DNA of 64,000 nt. It comes from Adiantum capillus-veneris. Taxonomy: Eukaryota > Streptophyta > Polypodiopsida > Polypodiales > Pteridaceae. A program made the position numbers and the translations under genes. The notes beneath the pieces were generated by a model. That model saw only the letters and a list, made by a program, of their open reading frames with translations, searched no databases and was not told the origin of the DNA. Where the stretch lies: contig CM043949.1 of assembly GCA_014529385.2 (NCBI GenBank), positions 147,787,850 through 147,851,849 on the forward strand. The letters run 5' to 3'. Positions 25,513 through 36,797 of this stretch are shown here, piece by piece (position 1 is the stretch's first letter; every line of letters begins with the position of its first letter).

Positions 25513-26721
25513 TTATCCTAGGCATCGGATTGTTTCTAACCCCTTTCGTTTTTCTCTTTTCTCTGTAGCGTTTTTGAGTTTTTCAGTCTGATTTGGGAAG
25601 TCGTAGAATCTGACATCCTTTATGGTTTCCTCGTTATCGCTTGAGTTGTCTATGGACTCATTGTCAGCTTCATTTCCCCATTCTGGATGATTGAGAATGT
25701 CGTGAAACATCTCCTCTTCATCTTCCTTGTCTGGTGTATCAATCTTTTCAGTCTCCTTTTCGAGTACAACTCTCATTATGAAATACAGAACCACATCATA
25801 TCCATCTTTATCACAGAACTTCGTTGTGGGACCATCTTGAATTTCACAAATATCTAGGGTTGCTAGAATGTGTGTCCATTCTAATGGTTCAAGTGTATCC
25901 TCTGGAAAGGGTTCACCTATATAAGTTTCATCTTCAATTGCCCTTTCTAAAACACATTCTTCGTGCTTCAGACTTCCACAATTCGAAGCTCCACACATCC
26001 ATAACTCTTTGGGTTTGCCTAACCAAGTTGGAAACTCTGATCCTGCCAAAGTAGCTGAATCAAACTCTTGAACTGGTGTTCGGTTCACATCCTTGTAGCT
26101 ATGGTCTTTTAGGTTCACACGAGTAGTGGTTTCCATATGTCTCAAGTATATGTGGTCGTAATCCCAATCTTGGACCATTTTCAACTGTCTCATGAATGGT
26201 CTTCCAAGTATAATATCATAGTTATTATCCTTGCCAAAGTCAACAATAGCAAAAGTATACTCGTACTCAATTCAGCAAGAAGTCACTATGACTTTCTCAC
26301 ATAGTCCCAAAGGTCTCTCCATATGTCCATCCGCTAGTTGGAGTTTCAACCTCGTTTTTCTTATCGCCGGTTTTTCCCATTTTTTCCAGATTTCTTTCGT
26401 AGCAATGGCTACCCCAACCCCACTGCCAAGTATTTCCATCATGTTAACTCCCTGGAATTCAACTGGTAAGGTTGTATTTCCCTCTTCGCCTTCACAATAC
26501 TCTCCGACCTTGTTCAAAGGTACAGGCTTAGTGTTTTTTTGTGGATTACTCACCTCTCGTATGCCCTCTTTCAGTTTTGCAGTTGGGTCTTTTATCCCAA
26601 ATTTCTCCAAGCATTTTCCTACAGTTGCCCACATGTTTGGTTGTAGTCTCAAAAGCTCATCTAGGGTGATAATGCATGTCATTGTTGTTGACATAATCTT
26701 TATCAATCCTTGCGAGTCCAT
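25513..26721 (-). pseudogene. pol: Gypsy A protease region, active site degraded
   Basis: The frame 26721-26272 continues through one TGA into 26193-25513. It shows the layout of a plant Gypsy retropepsin: MMEILGSGVGVAIATKEIW at the flap and active-site position, then RLKLQLADGHMERPLG, then IVDFGKDNNYDIILGRPFM and the tail LKMVQDWDYDHIYL. Where active families have D-G-G/S the motif reads I-L-G-S, so the catalytic Asp seems lost. The acidic stretch that follows (EEEMFHDILNHPEWGNEADN) is a linker to RT. Copy B lacks this protease block entirely. Confidence 0.75.
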
Positions 26722-26856
26722 AATTTTTTTTGAAGAGATTCCTCGTGAGGGAAACGCTCTAATCTCAGATTTTGCTTCGTATTCTCCTAAGTATGAAGGT
26801 AAGGTATTCAGCGAATGAGGTTTACTCTCTACTGTTCTAACAGAGCCTCCATCTCC

Positions 26857-27541
26857 CTAGTAAGAATGTAGATCTAAGTCCACTTGAGATCCTGCCTCAA
26901 ATTCCTCTATGGGAGGATTCCTGATGTCCTTTTCCCCATTAGTCTGATTAGTTTGACAACTCAGCTCGTTTGCAAAGTTTGCCTCTCTCACTTGTTTCCA
27001 AAACTCATCGTAATCCTCATCTCTTCTGTAAGACCTCTCTATCATAGGATGAAAACTCTCTATTTCTTGATATGTTGTGTTCATCATTATCCATTCATCC
27101 CCATGCATTTTTTCAGGCTTTTGTGCACTGTTAGGATTTTCAACTACCCGTGAGAGGATAGTCTCTTGATGAATTGGGTTTTCTACTCCACAATTCATTG
27201 GTTCTCTAGGTGGTTCTAACAAGGCTTTTGCAGTCTCGATCATTCTCTGACACATTTGCATTTGGATAAGTGAACCACCGTTGTTCTTGTGTTTGAGTAT
27301 TCTTTAGTCTTGCTTTGTAATCTCTTATCAATGCATCCAATGGTTCGTGTACTTTGTCGACTAACACTGATCCCCCTGAGCTCACACTCGTTGTCTCTGT
27401 CTCTTTGACAATCTTCAGTTTCGACTTTTCAGAGTCCATTTCCCATATTCCATTTTGACTCTCAAGTTTCTCTAATCTGTCTTTTGTTTGTTTTAATTCC
27501 TCATCTAGAATCGTGTCTTGCTGTTCTTTTTTCAGTTTCAT
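26857..27541 (-). pseudogene. Gypsy A gag-protease linker, coiled coil
   Basis: Frames 27541-27206 and 27261-26857 encode a charged helical stretch (KQTKDRLEKLESQNG) followed by a Glu/Asp-rich part (SFHPMIERSYRRDEDYDEFW). The same arrangement occurs in copy B at about 59560-58875. A frameshift joins the two pieces. No enzymatic motif is seen. Confidence 0.65.
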
Positions 27542-27577
27542 GCGTGCTTTCCTAGCTTTCCATGTGTTTCTATGGCT

Positions 27578-30202
27578 TCATTGTCCTTGACTAGCCAATT
27601 CAGTCTCTGACTTTCCATTCTTTGGTCCTCTAGTGGTTTTCTTCGCTTGAGGTCTAGTAACAACATGCGTTGGCATCAGAGTTTCATTTTCATACCCACT
27701 CCTAGTAGGAATCCACTCTAGCATGTTCAATGTCGTATTTTGCACTTTGTTGGGATTCTTTGAACAATCCTCAATGAAGTGAGTGACACCACACTCTGTG
27801 CAATATGAATTTATTCTAATGATCTCTGTGTGTGGACAAACATTCATCAAATGGTCACCTCCACACTTATAACAGGGTCCTAATGCAGGTCCTTATGTCC
27901 CTTGATTTTCCCTTTGTGGATAAGCTGGTCTTTGACCTGACAACCCTCCATGAGCTATGAACATAAGTGTTCTTGCGCCCAAGCTATACCTCTCTTCATC
28001 TGAGGCGTGTGCGGCTGTTGGTGGTCCAACATTTCCCATCATGCTCCAAGGTTCTGGTTGTTTTGGGTCTTTAGGTGGGTAATACACAGTAGGAGCCACG
28101 AGTGCACCGGAATCTTCGTAATAAGTCTGAACAGGTGCTAAATCGTGTTCTTCCTGATTCTCTAGGGTGGGTGCATATATAATGCCCACTCGTCTTGCTC
28201 CTGGTAAAGGTGGTTGTTTCCCCAATATCGGTTGTGGTCTTTCTATCCCCATAGGTCCTGGTACGTTTCCCGTTGGGTATCGAGGTACTAGATGTACCTG
28301 AGGTGGTGCTATTTGAGCTCGAGGTGCATACTGACGCTCCTTCACATAACCCTTGTTGTAATAGCACTCCTTTGTTGAGTGATTTTTCCATTTTTGTTCA
28401 ATCACACACCATTTCGTTAGTTTAGGCATTGGTTTAGGGTATGGTGCTAATCTCCTTATAGCATCCTCTATCATTTGTTCCATGTTCGGCACTGTTGTTG
28501 TTTGGACATTCTTCTTAGTGGTGGTATCGCTAGCTACGGATGATGAGCTACTGGATGCGATATCCGTATTCGTTGTCACCTCTCCATAAACCACACAGTT
28601 ATCCACTAAGTACAATGCTTCTCTGGTCACTTGCTCAAAGCTTGTACAAGCTTTCAAGTGCAAATCTTTCTTGAGAGTGTCATTTCTCAGCCCTTCTATA
28701 AAGAGGACAGATAGTTTGTCATCTTGCGATCGTTCCCATACTGGACATCTCTCTATGTATTGTTTGAAGCAAAGTGAAGCTTCCTTCACCTTTTCTTGCT
28801 CTTTCTGTTTGAAAGCATATATTTGGGATACCGTGTTGTGTTTGATCCCTCTTTTGAAAAATTCCTCGATAAACTCTCGCAGCAAGTGGTCAATGTCATG
28901 GAAACCTCCGCCATTCAATGGTTGAAACCATGTCAATGCAATCCCTTCTAAAGTAAGACCAAATCCTTCGTATTGTGTGTGGAAATCTGTTATCTGCTCA
29001 ACTCTTAAGACTTTCTTAAAGAGTGAGACATGTGCATACGGATCTCCTGAGCCACTATACTTCTTGGGCATACACTTGGCCACTTGAGATGGTCTCATGC
29101 GTCTATTGTCTGCCACCAATCTCATTGCTCCTGTATCCCAACTAAAACTTTCTCTTACGTCATGGACTTCATGGGTTGCTCTAGTTGGCTCCCTTGCCAT
29201 GAATCTACTACTAGGAGGCAAATGTGATGGTGCTACTGCAAACATCGGACCTACCGTGGTATGTGTAGAAATAGGAACCACACTACCTCGATTCGTAGCC
29301 ATTGATTCTCTCGAATGAAATGTTCCCATGGGGCTTGGCATAGAATAATGACGTCGACTGAAAGATTCAGTTACATGAGTCCTCTCTCTACCTGTTGCCA
29401 TCGGGTCTGGCATGACAGTTGTAGGTGCTGGTTTCAGTGGGCTTGGAGTGACATAATAATAGTGGAGTGTTCCACCAAAGTACGTATGTCCTTCCAACTC
29501 CTTTTTATTGGTTGCTGCGTATCGTCTTCCATACTTGTCATATACGACAATTTTCGTTTCTGATCCCTCTGTGTAGGTAAAGACATAAAGTCTTTTCCGC
29601 TCTGTCAACTCATCGACGTAGGGTTCCTCGCATCTATAATAGAGATATTCCTCCCCGTTATTATACTTGTATAACCCCACATAGATGTTGTTTGTGTTGA
29701 CTCTCAAAGTTTCATTTTCTCGCCTTAACCTATCAGTAGGGAAGCTCATTGTGGGTGCTTTCTCCGCAGGTTCCTTATCTACTTTGGCTTTCGTGCCCAT
29801 TAATCCCCACTTGTCCACAATGTTAGGATTCAGGACTACCAAGTACATGATGCCTTCGTCATCTAGGTACCTATCTGTGCTATAGCTCACAGGCACTAAG
29901 TCCTTGAACTCACTCGGTCTATCTTCTATCTTTACACAATAGTGGTCCATACCATCTTTGTAGATCTTGGCACCTTGCTTGTTGTCATAGTGTTACTTGA
30001 ACAATAGCTTCATTGTGGCCGAAGGGTTTGATGGTCCTGCTGCCATGTTTTCTCTTTCGTTTAAGTTCAAGTATTCTAAGTGTTTAGTGAAAATCTCGTA
30101 AGATCTCTCTGAAGAAGTATCGAAAATACTTCCTTCAAGGATCGGCTCTAACGGTCGCACTACACGTTGGTTTACACTCTCCTCGGTTGATATAACACTC
30201 AC
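27578..30202 (-). pseudogene. gag: Gypsy A gag polyprotein with long N-terminal extension
   Basis: The main frame 29950-27893 (685 codons) is open. A short leading frame, 30202-29993 (MSVISTEESVNQ), joins it by a frameshift near 29990, as shown by copy B, which is continuous there. The first 300 or so residues are unusual (YVGLYKYNNGEEYLYYRCEE, GSETKIVVYDKYGRRY), and I do not recognise them. A Pro/Ser/Thr-rich linker follows. The Retrotrans_gag core then spans about residues 290-450 (KYSGSGDPYAHVSLFKKVL, LEGIALTWFQPL, KQYIERCPVWER). Frame 27850-27578 adds knuckles spaced CX2CX3HX4C (second one CTECGVTHFIEDC). Gag would package the element RNA. Confidence 0.88.
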
Positions 30203-31657
30203 TTATTCTCTTTGTCTCGGTTGGTTATTCTGCAGATATCTACTGGATCTCAAATTCATCAATCCTCCTAAAGGAATCTAACTTTTCAGTCTCGGTAGTT
30301 TGTTTATCCCAATTCTCTGTGATAAAAAATGATCCAAACTGAATGATACTTGGTCAAATGGTTTGTTTTGGCAGTAGGAAGACTTCTGTTACCTCAAGTG
30401 AAATTTTTGTATCATATTTGCTCAAAAAGACATTATACGCGTATGATGTCTTTTTTCACAAATTTTGGATATTTTTGCTTTGCTCACTCCCAGTAGCACC
30501 CTTATACTCTGTCCACTCACAAAATTCAATTTGAACTCTGCTTGTGGAAGTTATGGCCAGATTAGGCTTTTCTTGGCAATTTTTCGATTTTTGACTTACT
30601 TGAGGTCAGATGTGATCCAAATGACATAAAACTTGAAATACAAGCTCTAGACAACTAGTACAAAGGATGTGTGTTAGCAAAATATCAAAATATGCCCAGA
30701 ATTAGGTTAGAGATATCATATGCGTATGATGTCTTTTTGCTCAATTTTGGTCAAGATCAATATTTAAGCTTTTCACAGTGTTTGTAACAATGTTATCACG
30801 TCAAATTTGAAAAATCACTTTAGCAAGTGCCAAAAGACATTATATGCGTACGATGTCTTTTGTCCCAGATTTTGCCAGTTTTCAATCTTAAGCTTCCTCA
30901 AGTGTTTATCTTTGAGTTTCAAGTGTTTTATCAAGTCTGAATGCAAAAATAAGCTCTGAATCAAATTTTCCTATTCTTTACATTTTTTTACACTCTTGAC
31001 CTGGTACTTTGAGTTTCTAGAAGTGTTAAAGCCCTTGTTTTATGTTGATCTTAGGGTAAAACCCCCCTTCTAAACACTCTGGTAATGTCAAATTTTCTAT
31101 GTTGGTCTCTGTTTAGCCCCTAAGACATCATACGCATATGATGTCTAAAGTTGTAGAATTCCAGTTTTTCAACACAGAACTCTTCCAAGAGCTCTCCTAA
31201 GTGCTCAGCAACACTCAGTCTCACAGAAAATTTCTCTGAACTTTCTTTATGCCATTTTCACTACAAAATCAACGGTTTAGTGATCCAACATGCAAACAAA
31301 CACATCAAGCAAATAAATCATTGATTAATAGCTCTAGATCAGGATCAAATCAAATCCTACCTAAGCTACTTCTAATTATAAAATGGTTTTTTGCAATTGT
31401 GAGTACAAAGAGATCCACTGCCGCATACGGACTAGTAAATACCTCAATCTCAACAACCACTCAACACCAACAAAAATCAGTTTAATCTAAACTAAAAAAA
31501 TGTCAAACACGAAAGACCCAGGAAAACCACAAGTTTCCTAGTACCTCTCAAAGATCCTCGGAGTCCACCACTCCTAGATCTTTCTAACTAAAATATGCAA
31601 AGTAACAACAAAATCACCTTGTAGGATTAGTCTAAGGTCACCTACTTAGGGATCTCG
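30203..31657 (-). other. Gypsy A 5' leader with spaced palindromes
   Basis: The 1.45-kb leader between primer site and gag has no coding signal. It contains 24-bp palindromes at 30428-30451, 30711-30734, 30835-30858 and 31123-31146. At least three are followed by a related TTTTG-CCCAATTTTGG-like stretch and an AAGCTT-containing stretch, so the leader looks built from degenerate repeats. The same arrangement occurs in copy B. Confidence 0.85.
30428..31146. repeat. Four-copy palindrome cluster, copy A leader
   Basis: Arms by copy: AGACATTATACG/CGTATGATGTCT (30428); AGATATCATATG/CGTATGATGTCT (30711); AGACATTATATG/CGTACGATGTCT (30835); AGACATCATACG/CATATGATGTCT (31123). Start-to-start spacing is 283, 124 and 288 bases. 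Each is an almost complete inverted repeat without a loop. Confidence 0.92.
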
Positions 31658-31675
31658 TCCCCGACAGCGGCGCCA
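31658..31675 (-). other. Gypsy A primer-binding site (tRNA-Asp)
   Basis: The minus strand reads TGGCGCCGCTGTCGGGGA, two bases inside the LTR. It matches the complement of the 3' end of plant tRNA-Asp at about 16 of 18 positions. Confidence 0.9.
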
Positions 31676-31677
31676 AA

Positions 31678-32569
31678 TGTTGTGGCGGTTACGCCGCTAG
31701 CTGTGGCTATGATAGCGAGAACTCAACCAACAAACAAGATTATCAGCCGAGGACGGAGCTTGACCCGCAGGCGCATGGAAACAAATAGATGAGTATCAAA
31801 TCACCTACTCGACCTTCTAACGACAATCACTACCAAGGAAATCAAATCTAAGGTCTCAAATACGTAAGTGACTGAAATCCGTACTACGAATGAATGCTAT
31901 CCGAAACATGATCTAGAGTCATCGAATCAGCCTCAAACTCAAAGGGGGGTCTCTACACTAGGTAAGGAAAATACCCTATGAATTTACAATACAATCTCAA
32001 CCTATAACCACTCCGTGCGGTAAACGCGTATGAAGACATGCCCAAAAATACAGGTGACCGAATCTCGACTCCGATGGTGCTAATATGTAGCTCTACTTGC
32101 TGCGGTTCTATAGATATATGGCACACTCAATTCCGACACACAGGGAGAGAGAAAACTCACATAGAAGCTCGTGGGAGCTCACCTCGCGTAGAAGCCGAAT
32201 GCGCGTACGATTGTTATCAGTGCGTAGCTCGCGTAGCAAGAAGATAGATTCTCTCTCTCTCGCTCTCTCTCAAAAACAGTCACGACGCTCAAAAACTCAC
32301 CTTGATTAATGATTCAAAATTGTTCCTTAGATTTACAAAAATTGGCTCTTATACCTCAGCCTTGGAGGTTTGAAAACATCTCTAATCTAATTACATAAGC
32401 AAGTGAAACTACTTGGGGAATACAAGCTCAAAACTCAATTGAGTCCTGCTAATTACAATGAATCCGCTCCATTAAAAGAATGAAATGTCGGAAAGACATT
32501 TATTACAATAAGTGTTTACAAAAACATGAGTGTGAGCAAAAATGTATAGGTGTGGTCCTCCCCCCAAGA
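31678..32569 (-). repeat. Gypsy A 5' LTR
   Basis: 892 bp. The outer minus-strand end reads TCTTGGG where the 3' LTR has TGTTGAG, so the TG terminus has mutated. It is followed outside by GTCAT. It lacks about 55 bases present in the 3' LTR, with GTAGCTC-type repeats at the deletion ends. Confidence 0.92.
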
Positions 32570-33460
32570 GTCATATAGTGCTTGGTGTACTTTATGGCCT
32601 TCAAAATGCGAAGTAAAGCCACCCCTTACGAAAACAAAAGTAATCACCCTTCAATATTGAAGGCTGGAGTAGAACTCCATGGCTTTGCTAAAGAGTTTAA
32701 ATAATATAAATATAGATATAATACTCAGTATTGTGACTTTTTGACAGATCTAAGAAGTCAAAACTAAGTCTTTTCATTTTCTACCATTAGAGTATCTACT
32801 ACTTACCCTTCACTTTTACATTTCAAACCAAATGAGTTGCTACTTACCCTTCACTTTTACATATCAAACCAAATGTTTCTTTTTTCTTATAGCAAAACTC
32901 ACAATTGTGAGTGAATTATATTAATCAACCCAAATAATTACAAGGTCTTGTCATGCTCGTGTTGAGCCAAAGGTTTCTGAGATGAAGGAGAGAGTGACAT
33001 ATCGATACTCTCTCTTTCCTTGAAAATTTTAAGCTCAATTATATATAGTATAAATGTCATAGAGTGCTCGGTGTTCTTTACGGCCTTCAAAATGCGAAGT
33101 AGAGCCATCCCTTACAAAAACAAAAGTAATCACACTTCAAAATTGAAGGCTCGAGTGAAACTCCATGGCCTTGACAAATAATATAAATATAGATATAGTA
33201 CTTACTATTGTGACTTTTTGACAGAACTAAGAAGTCAAAACTAATTCTTTTTATTTTCTACCATCAGAGAGTACCTAGAGTACCTGCTACTTGCCCTTCA
33301 CTTTTGCATTTCAAACCAAATGAGTTCCTATTTACCCTTTACTTTTACATTTCAAACCAAATGTTTCTTAAGGTTTTTGAAATGAAGGAGAGAGTGACAC
33401 ATGGGTGCCCTCTCCTTCCTTGAGAATTGTAAGCTCAATTATATATAACTAGTATGTGAC
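32570..33460 (+). repeat. Tandem array of GTCATATAGT units, right part
   Basis: The array resumes at GTCAT (32570-32574) and continues through a unit start at about 33056 (GTCATAGAGTGCTCGG). It ends near TATATAACTAGTATGTGACC (33440-33460). One unit carries an extra roughly 100-base segment near 32885-32980. Confidence 0.85.
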
Positions 33461-33727
33461 CCACGTGTTGCCGCGGTGGCTAAGAGCAAACCTACCTTTT
33501 TCGTATCCATGTAGAGTATCCGCTTTTTTAATATCCATATTGAGTATCACCATTTTGAGTTCACGTCTTATCTCTTCAAGATTTGAGGTCTCTTTGGATT
33601 GCTCTTTTGGCATTAAAAAATTCCCCTCTTCTTCTTTGTTCTGTTATTGTTGCATGGAATCTCTCTCTCTCTCTCTCTCCACACTTACCCATACATGCTT
33701 GAACATATCCCCTTATTTGTAATCCAC

Positions 33728-33913
33728 ATCATGGCAACAATCTGGCTCATCTCCCACACTCTTTGGTGCGAGATAGGGCATTAATGCATTGAGCCCCCTA
33801 GTTTATGCACAATATGCCCTTGTAGGTTTGAGAGTCTCTGACCAGCTCAAAAATGTATGTGACATGTTTCATTTGCCTCCATAGGTCATATTTGATATTT
33901 GAAGAGACAATAT

Positions 33914-33963
<50 letters not shown>
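33728..33963 (+). pseudogene. 5'-truncated LINE relic with (CT)n tail
   Basis: The 3' part matches the end of the LINE at 40173-40268: GTGACATGTTTCATTTG, CATAGGTCATATTTGA, a gap, a CT run (33916-33961) and ACTCAA. Upstream, the translated sequence TIWLISHTLWCEIGH and LCTICPCRFESL matches the LINE ORF2 C-terminus (SIRLSSHSLRCETGR and LCTLCPRQV). A stop lies in the middle, and the segment between the zinc motif and the 3' UTR is deleted. So this is a dead member of the same or a sister LINE family. Confidence 0.8.
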
Positions 33964-33965
<2 letters not shown>

Positions 33966-35224
33966 TCAACTTAGTGAATTAGATTGGTTCTCTCAGTTTT
34001 CTTTTGAGTTACACATCTTGACTTGACGACTTGTTGTTGATATTGGGTCTCTTGGATAGTTTCTACGAAAGAGAAGAACTCTCTTCTCTCTTTGTCTCTG
34101 CCTGTTTTTGTGGATTGTCCATGCAATAGAACTCTGCGTCCACTTGTGCAAAAGTTAGGATGCTCAACTGTGATTAAAAAAGAAAAAGAGGAGGAAAAAT
34201 GCCTAAGATTATTGAACAATGGAGTTCCATCATCCTTGGCCTTTATTTATTTATTTTGGGTGGCTTTCATTTTTAGATCCTAAGAGGTGATCATCTCTAC
34301 AATGATCTACTCTAGATAGAAGATTCTATTCTGTAGTGGAACATCAAGTTGAAGTTCAGGTATGAAAGGGATTTTTAAATCTATAACAGTATTGGAAAAT
34401 GCATAATATTGTCGTTGTAGGTATAGTAAAAGAGCCTTTAGCAAGTTCCATGGGAGGTGTGGAGAGTTCAATATAGAAGGAGGTGTAGCACGAAGGTTTG
34501 AGAATGGTGTTTCCAACCCTTCATACATTCACAACCCTTAATACATTGGTTCCACATACGCCTTCCAAAGCTTTTGGTGAAACAAAGCTTCAACCTTCTC
34601 TGTCTCTTAATCTCTCTCTAGTGGTGTCTTGGATTTATATATAGCCTCTCCTAGGTTCTCTCTTATTTGCTCCAATTTTGGTATTTGGTGAAGTATCTAA
34701 CTTTTGTGAGTAAAGTTTGTCCATGGTGCTAGTATGCGACTCCAACCCCTCTCACTCTAGCCTTTACTCTTTGCTTTTTTGGTGTTATGGTGGGTGTGGG
34801 CATCCTACTTGGCTTCATTGGCATTCTAGTCATGTAAATAAGGGTCTCTCAATAGCATATCCCTAGCACTTTGGTGTGCTAGAGGAGATGTTGCCTAAGT
34901 GTGATTGGGGAGAGGAGAGGTGTGAAGTATGTAAGACCTTCAAAAATCAAGAAAAACCATTACAAAATAGTTGAAATCGGTATGAATATATAGAAACAAT
35001 AAATTAGATTGATTGGTAGCTAAAATATACAATCTCTTGAGGGGCTCTCAGGTCATTAAATATGAGTGTTGTGCACACTTATGGTGATGCCAGCAATTGA
35101 ATTCCTTGAAGACTTAATTTGGCCAACATGTCAAAGATGTACCTCTTCTATACTTATCACTATTAACTACTTGCCTTTTCTTGATGTTTTTGCTACACTG
35201 AGAACTCACAATGCTTTCCAAAAG
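33964..35224. other. Anonymous sequence
   Basis: No recognisable gene or element domain. The open frames are short and unremarkable. Confidence 0.4.
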
Positions 35225-35350
35225 CATTTTCAAAATAAGAACACCCTTGAAATTCTTTCAATTTCTTGGTCCGCATTTTGCAATGTTCACACTAAAACTT
35301 GTAAAATTTTGTCGATTTTCTTGACTGCAAGCTTAGAATCAGGCCAAGAT
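35225..35350 (+). repeat. Dispersed repeat family R1 copy, opposite orientation
   Basis: ACTTGTAAAATTTTGTCGA and GCAAGCTTAGAATC are the reverse complement of the R1 core at 1.2-1.45 kb. It lies in an open frame (35066-35371) whose CKILSIFLTASLESGQ matches the peptide from the 1.2-kb copy. Confidence 0.55.
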
Positions 35351-35463
35351 TTTCTTGACAAAAAAAGGTAGACAATGCTTACACAATTAACCTCTCTTGC
35401 AGAATAGGTCACACATCTCCATCTTTGGAAATGGTAGAGGAGCAAAGCATGAACACACCTAGC

Positions 35464-35636
<173 letters not shown>

Positions 35637-35849
35637 CCGTTTTTTGACCTAGTAGGCAGCAGTTCACTCTTTTGACCATAACTTGCTCATCCGAACTCTG
35701 ATTTAGGTGATCTATAGCCTCAATCGAAGAGCACGAAGCCCTCTACGCATTGATGTAAAGACAGAATTTTTCTGTGTAATGAAAGGCTTTGCTGTAACAG
35801 CATCTTAGAACTGAAAAAACTGTCAAAACTTTGCGTTTTTGTTGCCGAC

Positions 35850-36791
35850 TTGAAGGCAATGTCAGACAAAACTCGCAAGGGTGGAAAAGCCACACTCGCC
35901 ATGGAGAATGATGCAAAATCTCCAAGGAATTTGGATGCTAATCCAACCACATCGTCTACAACAACGGAAGCAATGATCATGGCTTACTTGATCTCGTTAC
36001 AAGAAACCGTCAACAAGCAAGGTGAAGAGTTGCGCGCACTTGCAATGGAGAATGGTACTTTAAGAGTTCTCGTTGTGGAGAATGAGCACCTCAAGAAGGT
36101 TCTTGAAATGCAAACAACACGCTTGATGCATCTTGAGAATGAAGTTCAAGAATGTAAACGCTCTCTTGTGGACATGAATGTAGTGAAAGAGCGCTTGAGC
36201 AAAGTTGAGAGTGATCATGTATTGAAAGAGGAAACGATAGATACAATACGACATGATGTATGTGAGATGAGAAATGCATCCAAATCATGGGCTGATATAT
36301 GTAAGGATAATGTGGTTTCTACATCTCCTATCACGCAAGCCGTTGTCCAAGCAAAGAATGTAGAGAATGTGGACACTCAAGAATTGCAAGAACGACAAAA
36401 ACGCTCAAAGAACATCGTCATTCGTGGAATCAAGGAGGAAAGCATGGAAACACCCCAATCTCTTGCGGTTGCTATTGAAGAGTTTTTTGCTACACACTTT
36501 GGCATGTCAGGAATCATGGCTTATGGTGCACATCGAGTTGGAAAACAAGGAGTCCCTCGCTCGGGAGAAAGACCTATTGTATGTACCATGGCTGATGAGG
36601 TAAAGAGAAAGATCATCCTTGACAATGGTTGGATCTACCTCAAAGGAACGGGTTGTAATGTATATGAGGATCGCACTCTTATGCAACAAAATGTACGTCG
36701 CAAAGCATACGAGGAAAGAAGCAAGAAGGTTAAGGTATCATCTCAAGAAGAAAAGTCACTTGAGGAGGATGCAAGTCCACCCAACAAATAG
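35850..36791 (+). CDS. LINE ORF1 protein, coiled coil plus RRM-like domain
   Basis: A 313-residue RNA-binding protein that would coat the LINE transcript in the cytoplasm. The N-terminus is basic (MSDKTRKGGK). Residues about 50-130 are heptad-rich (MQTTRLMHLENEVQECKRSL, VKERLSKVES), consistent with a trimerising coiled coil. Residues about 185-290 show the pattern of the LINE-1 ORF1p RRM and C-terminal domain: SKNIVIRGIKEE, AHRVGKQG, RPIVCTM and YEDRTLMQQNVRRKA. The start at 35850 gives the longest frame; an in-frame ATG at 35901 is also possible. It ends in TAG at 36789, in the same frame as ORF2 and six bases before the ORF2 ATG. No disabling mutation is seen. Confidence 0.88.
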   Translation: MKAMSDKTRKGGKATLAMENDAKSPRNLDANPTTSSTTTEAMIMAYLISLQETVNKQGEELRALAMENGTLRVLVVENEHLKKVLEMQTTRLMHLENEVQECKRSLVDMNVVKERLSKVESDHVLKEETIDTIRHDVCEMRNASKSWADICKDNVVSTSPITQAVVQAKNVENVDTQELQERQKRSKNIVIRGIKEESMETPQSLAVAIEEFFATHFGMSGIMAYGAHRVGKQGVPRSGERPIVCTMADEVKRKIILDNGWIYLKGTGCNVYEDRTLMQQNVRRKAYEERSKKVKVSSQEEKSLEEDASPPNK

Positions 36792-36797
36792 GGACAC

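Noticed and set aside
33440-33485. Helitron or MULE end (ACTAGTATGTGACC followed by a GTTGCCGCGG stretch)
   Set aside because: Similar strings recur near 2826, but I could not find a matching second terminus, hairpin or inverted repeat.
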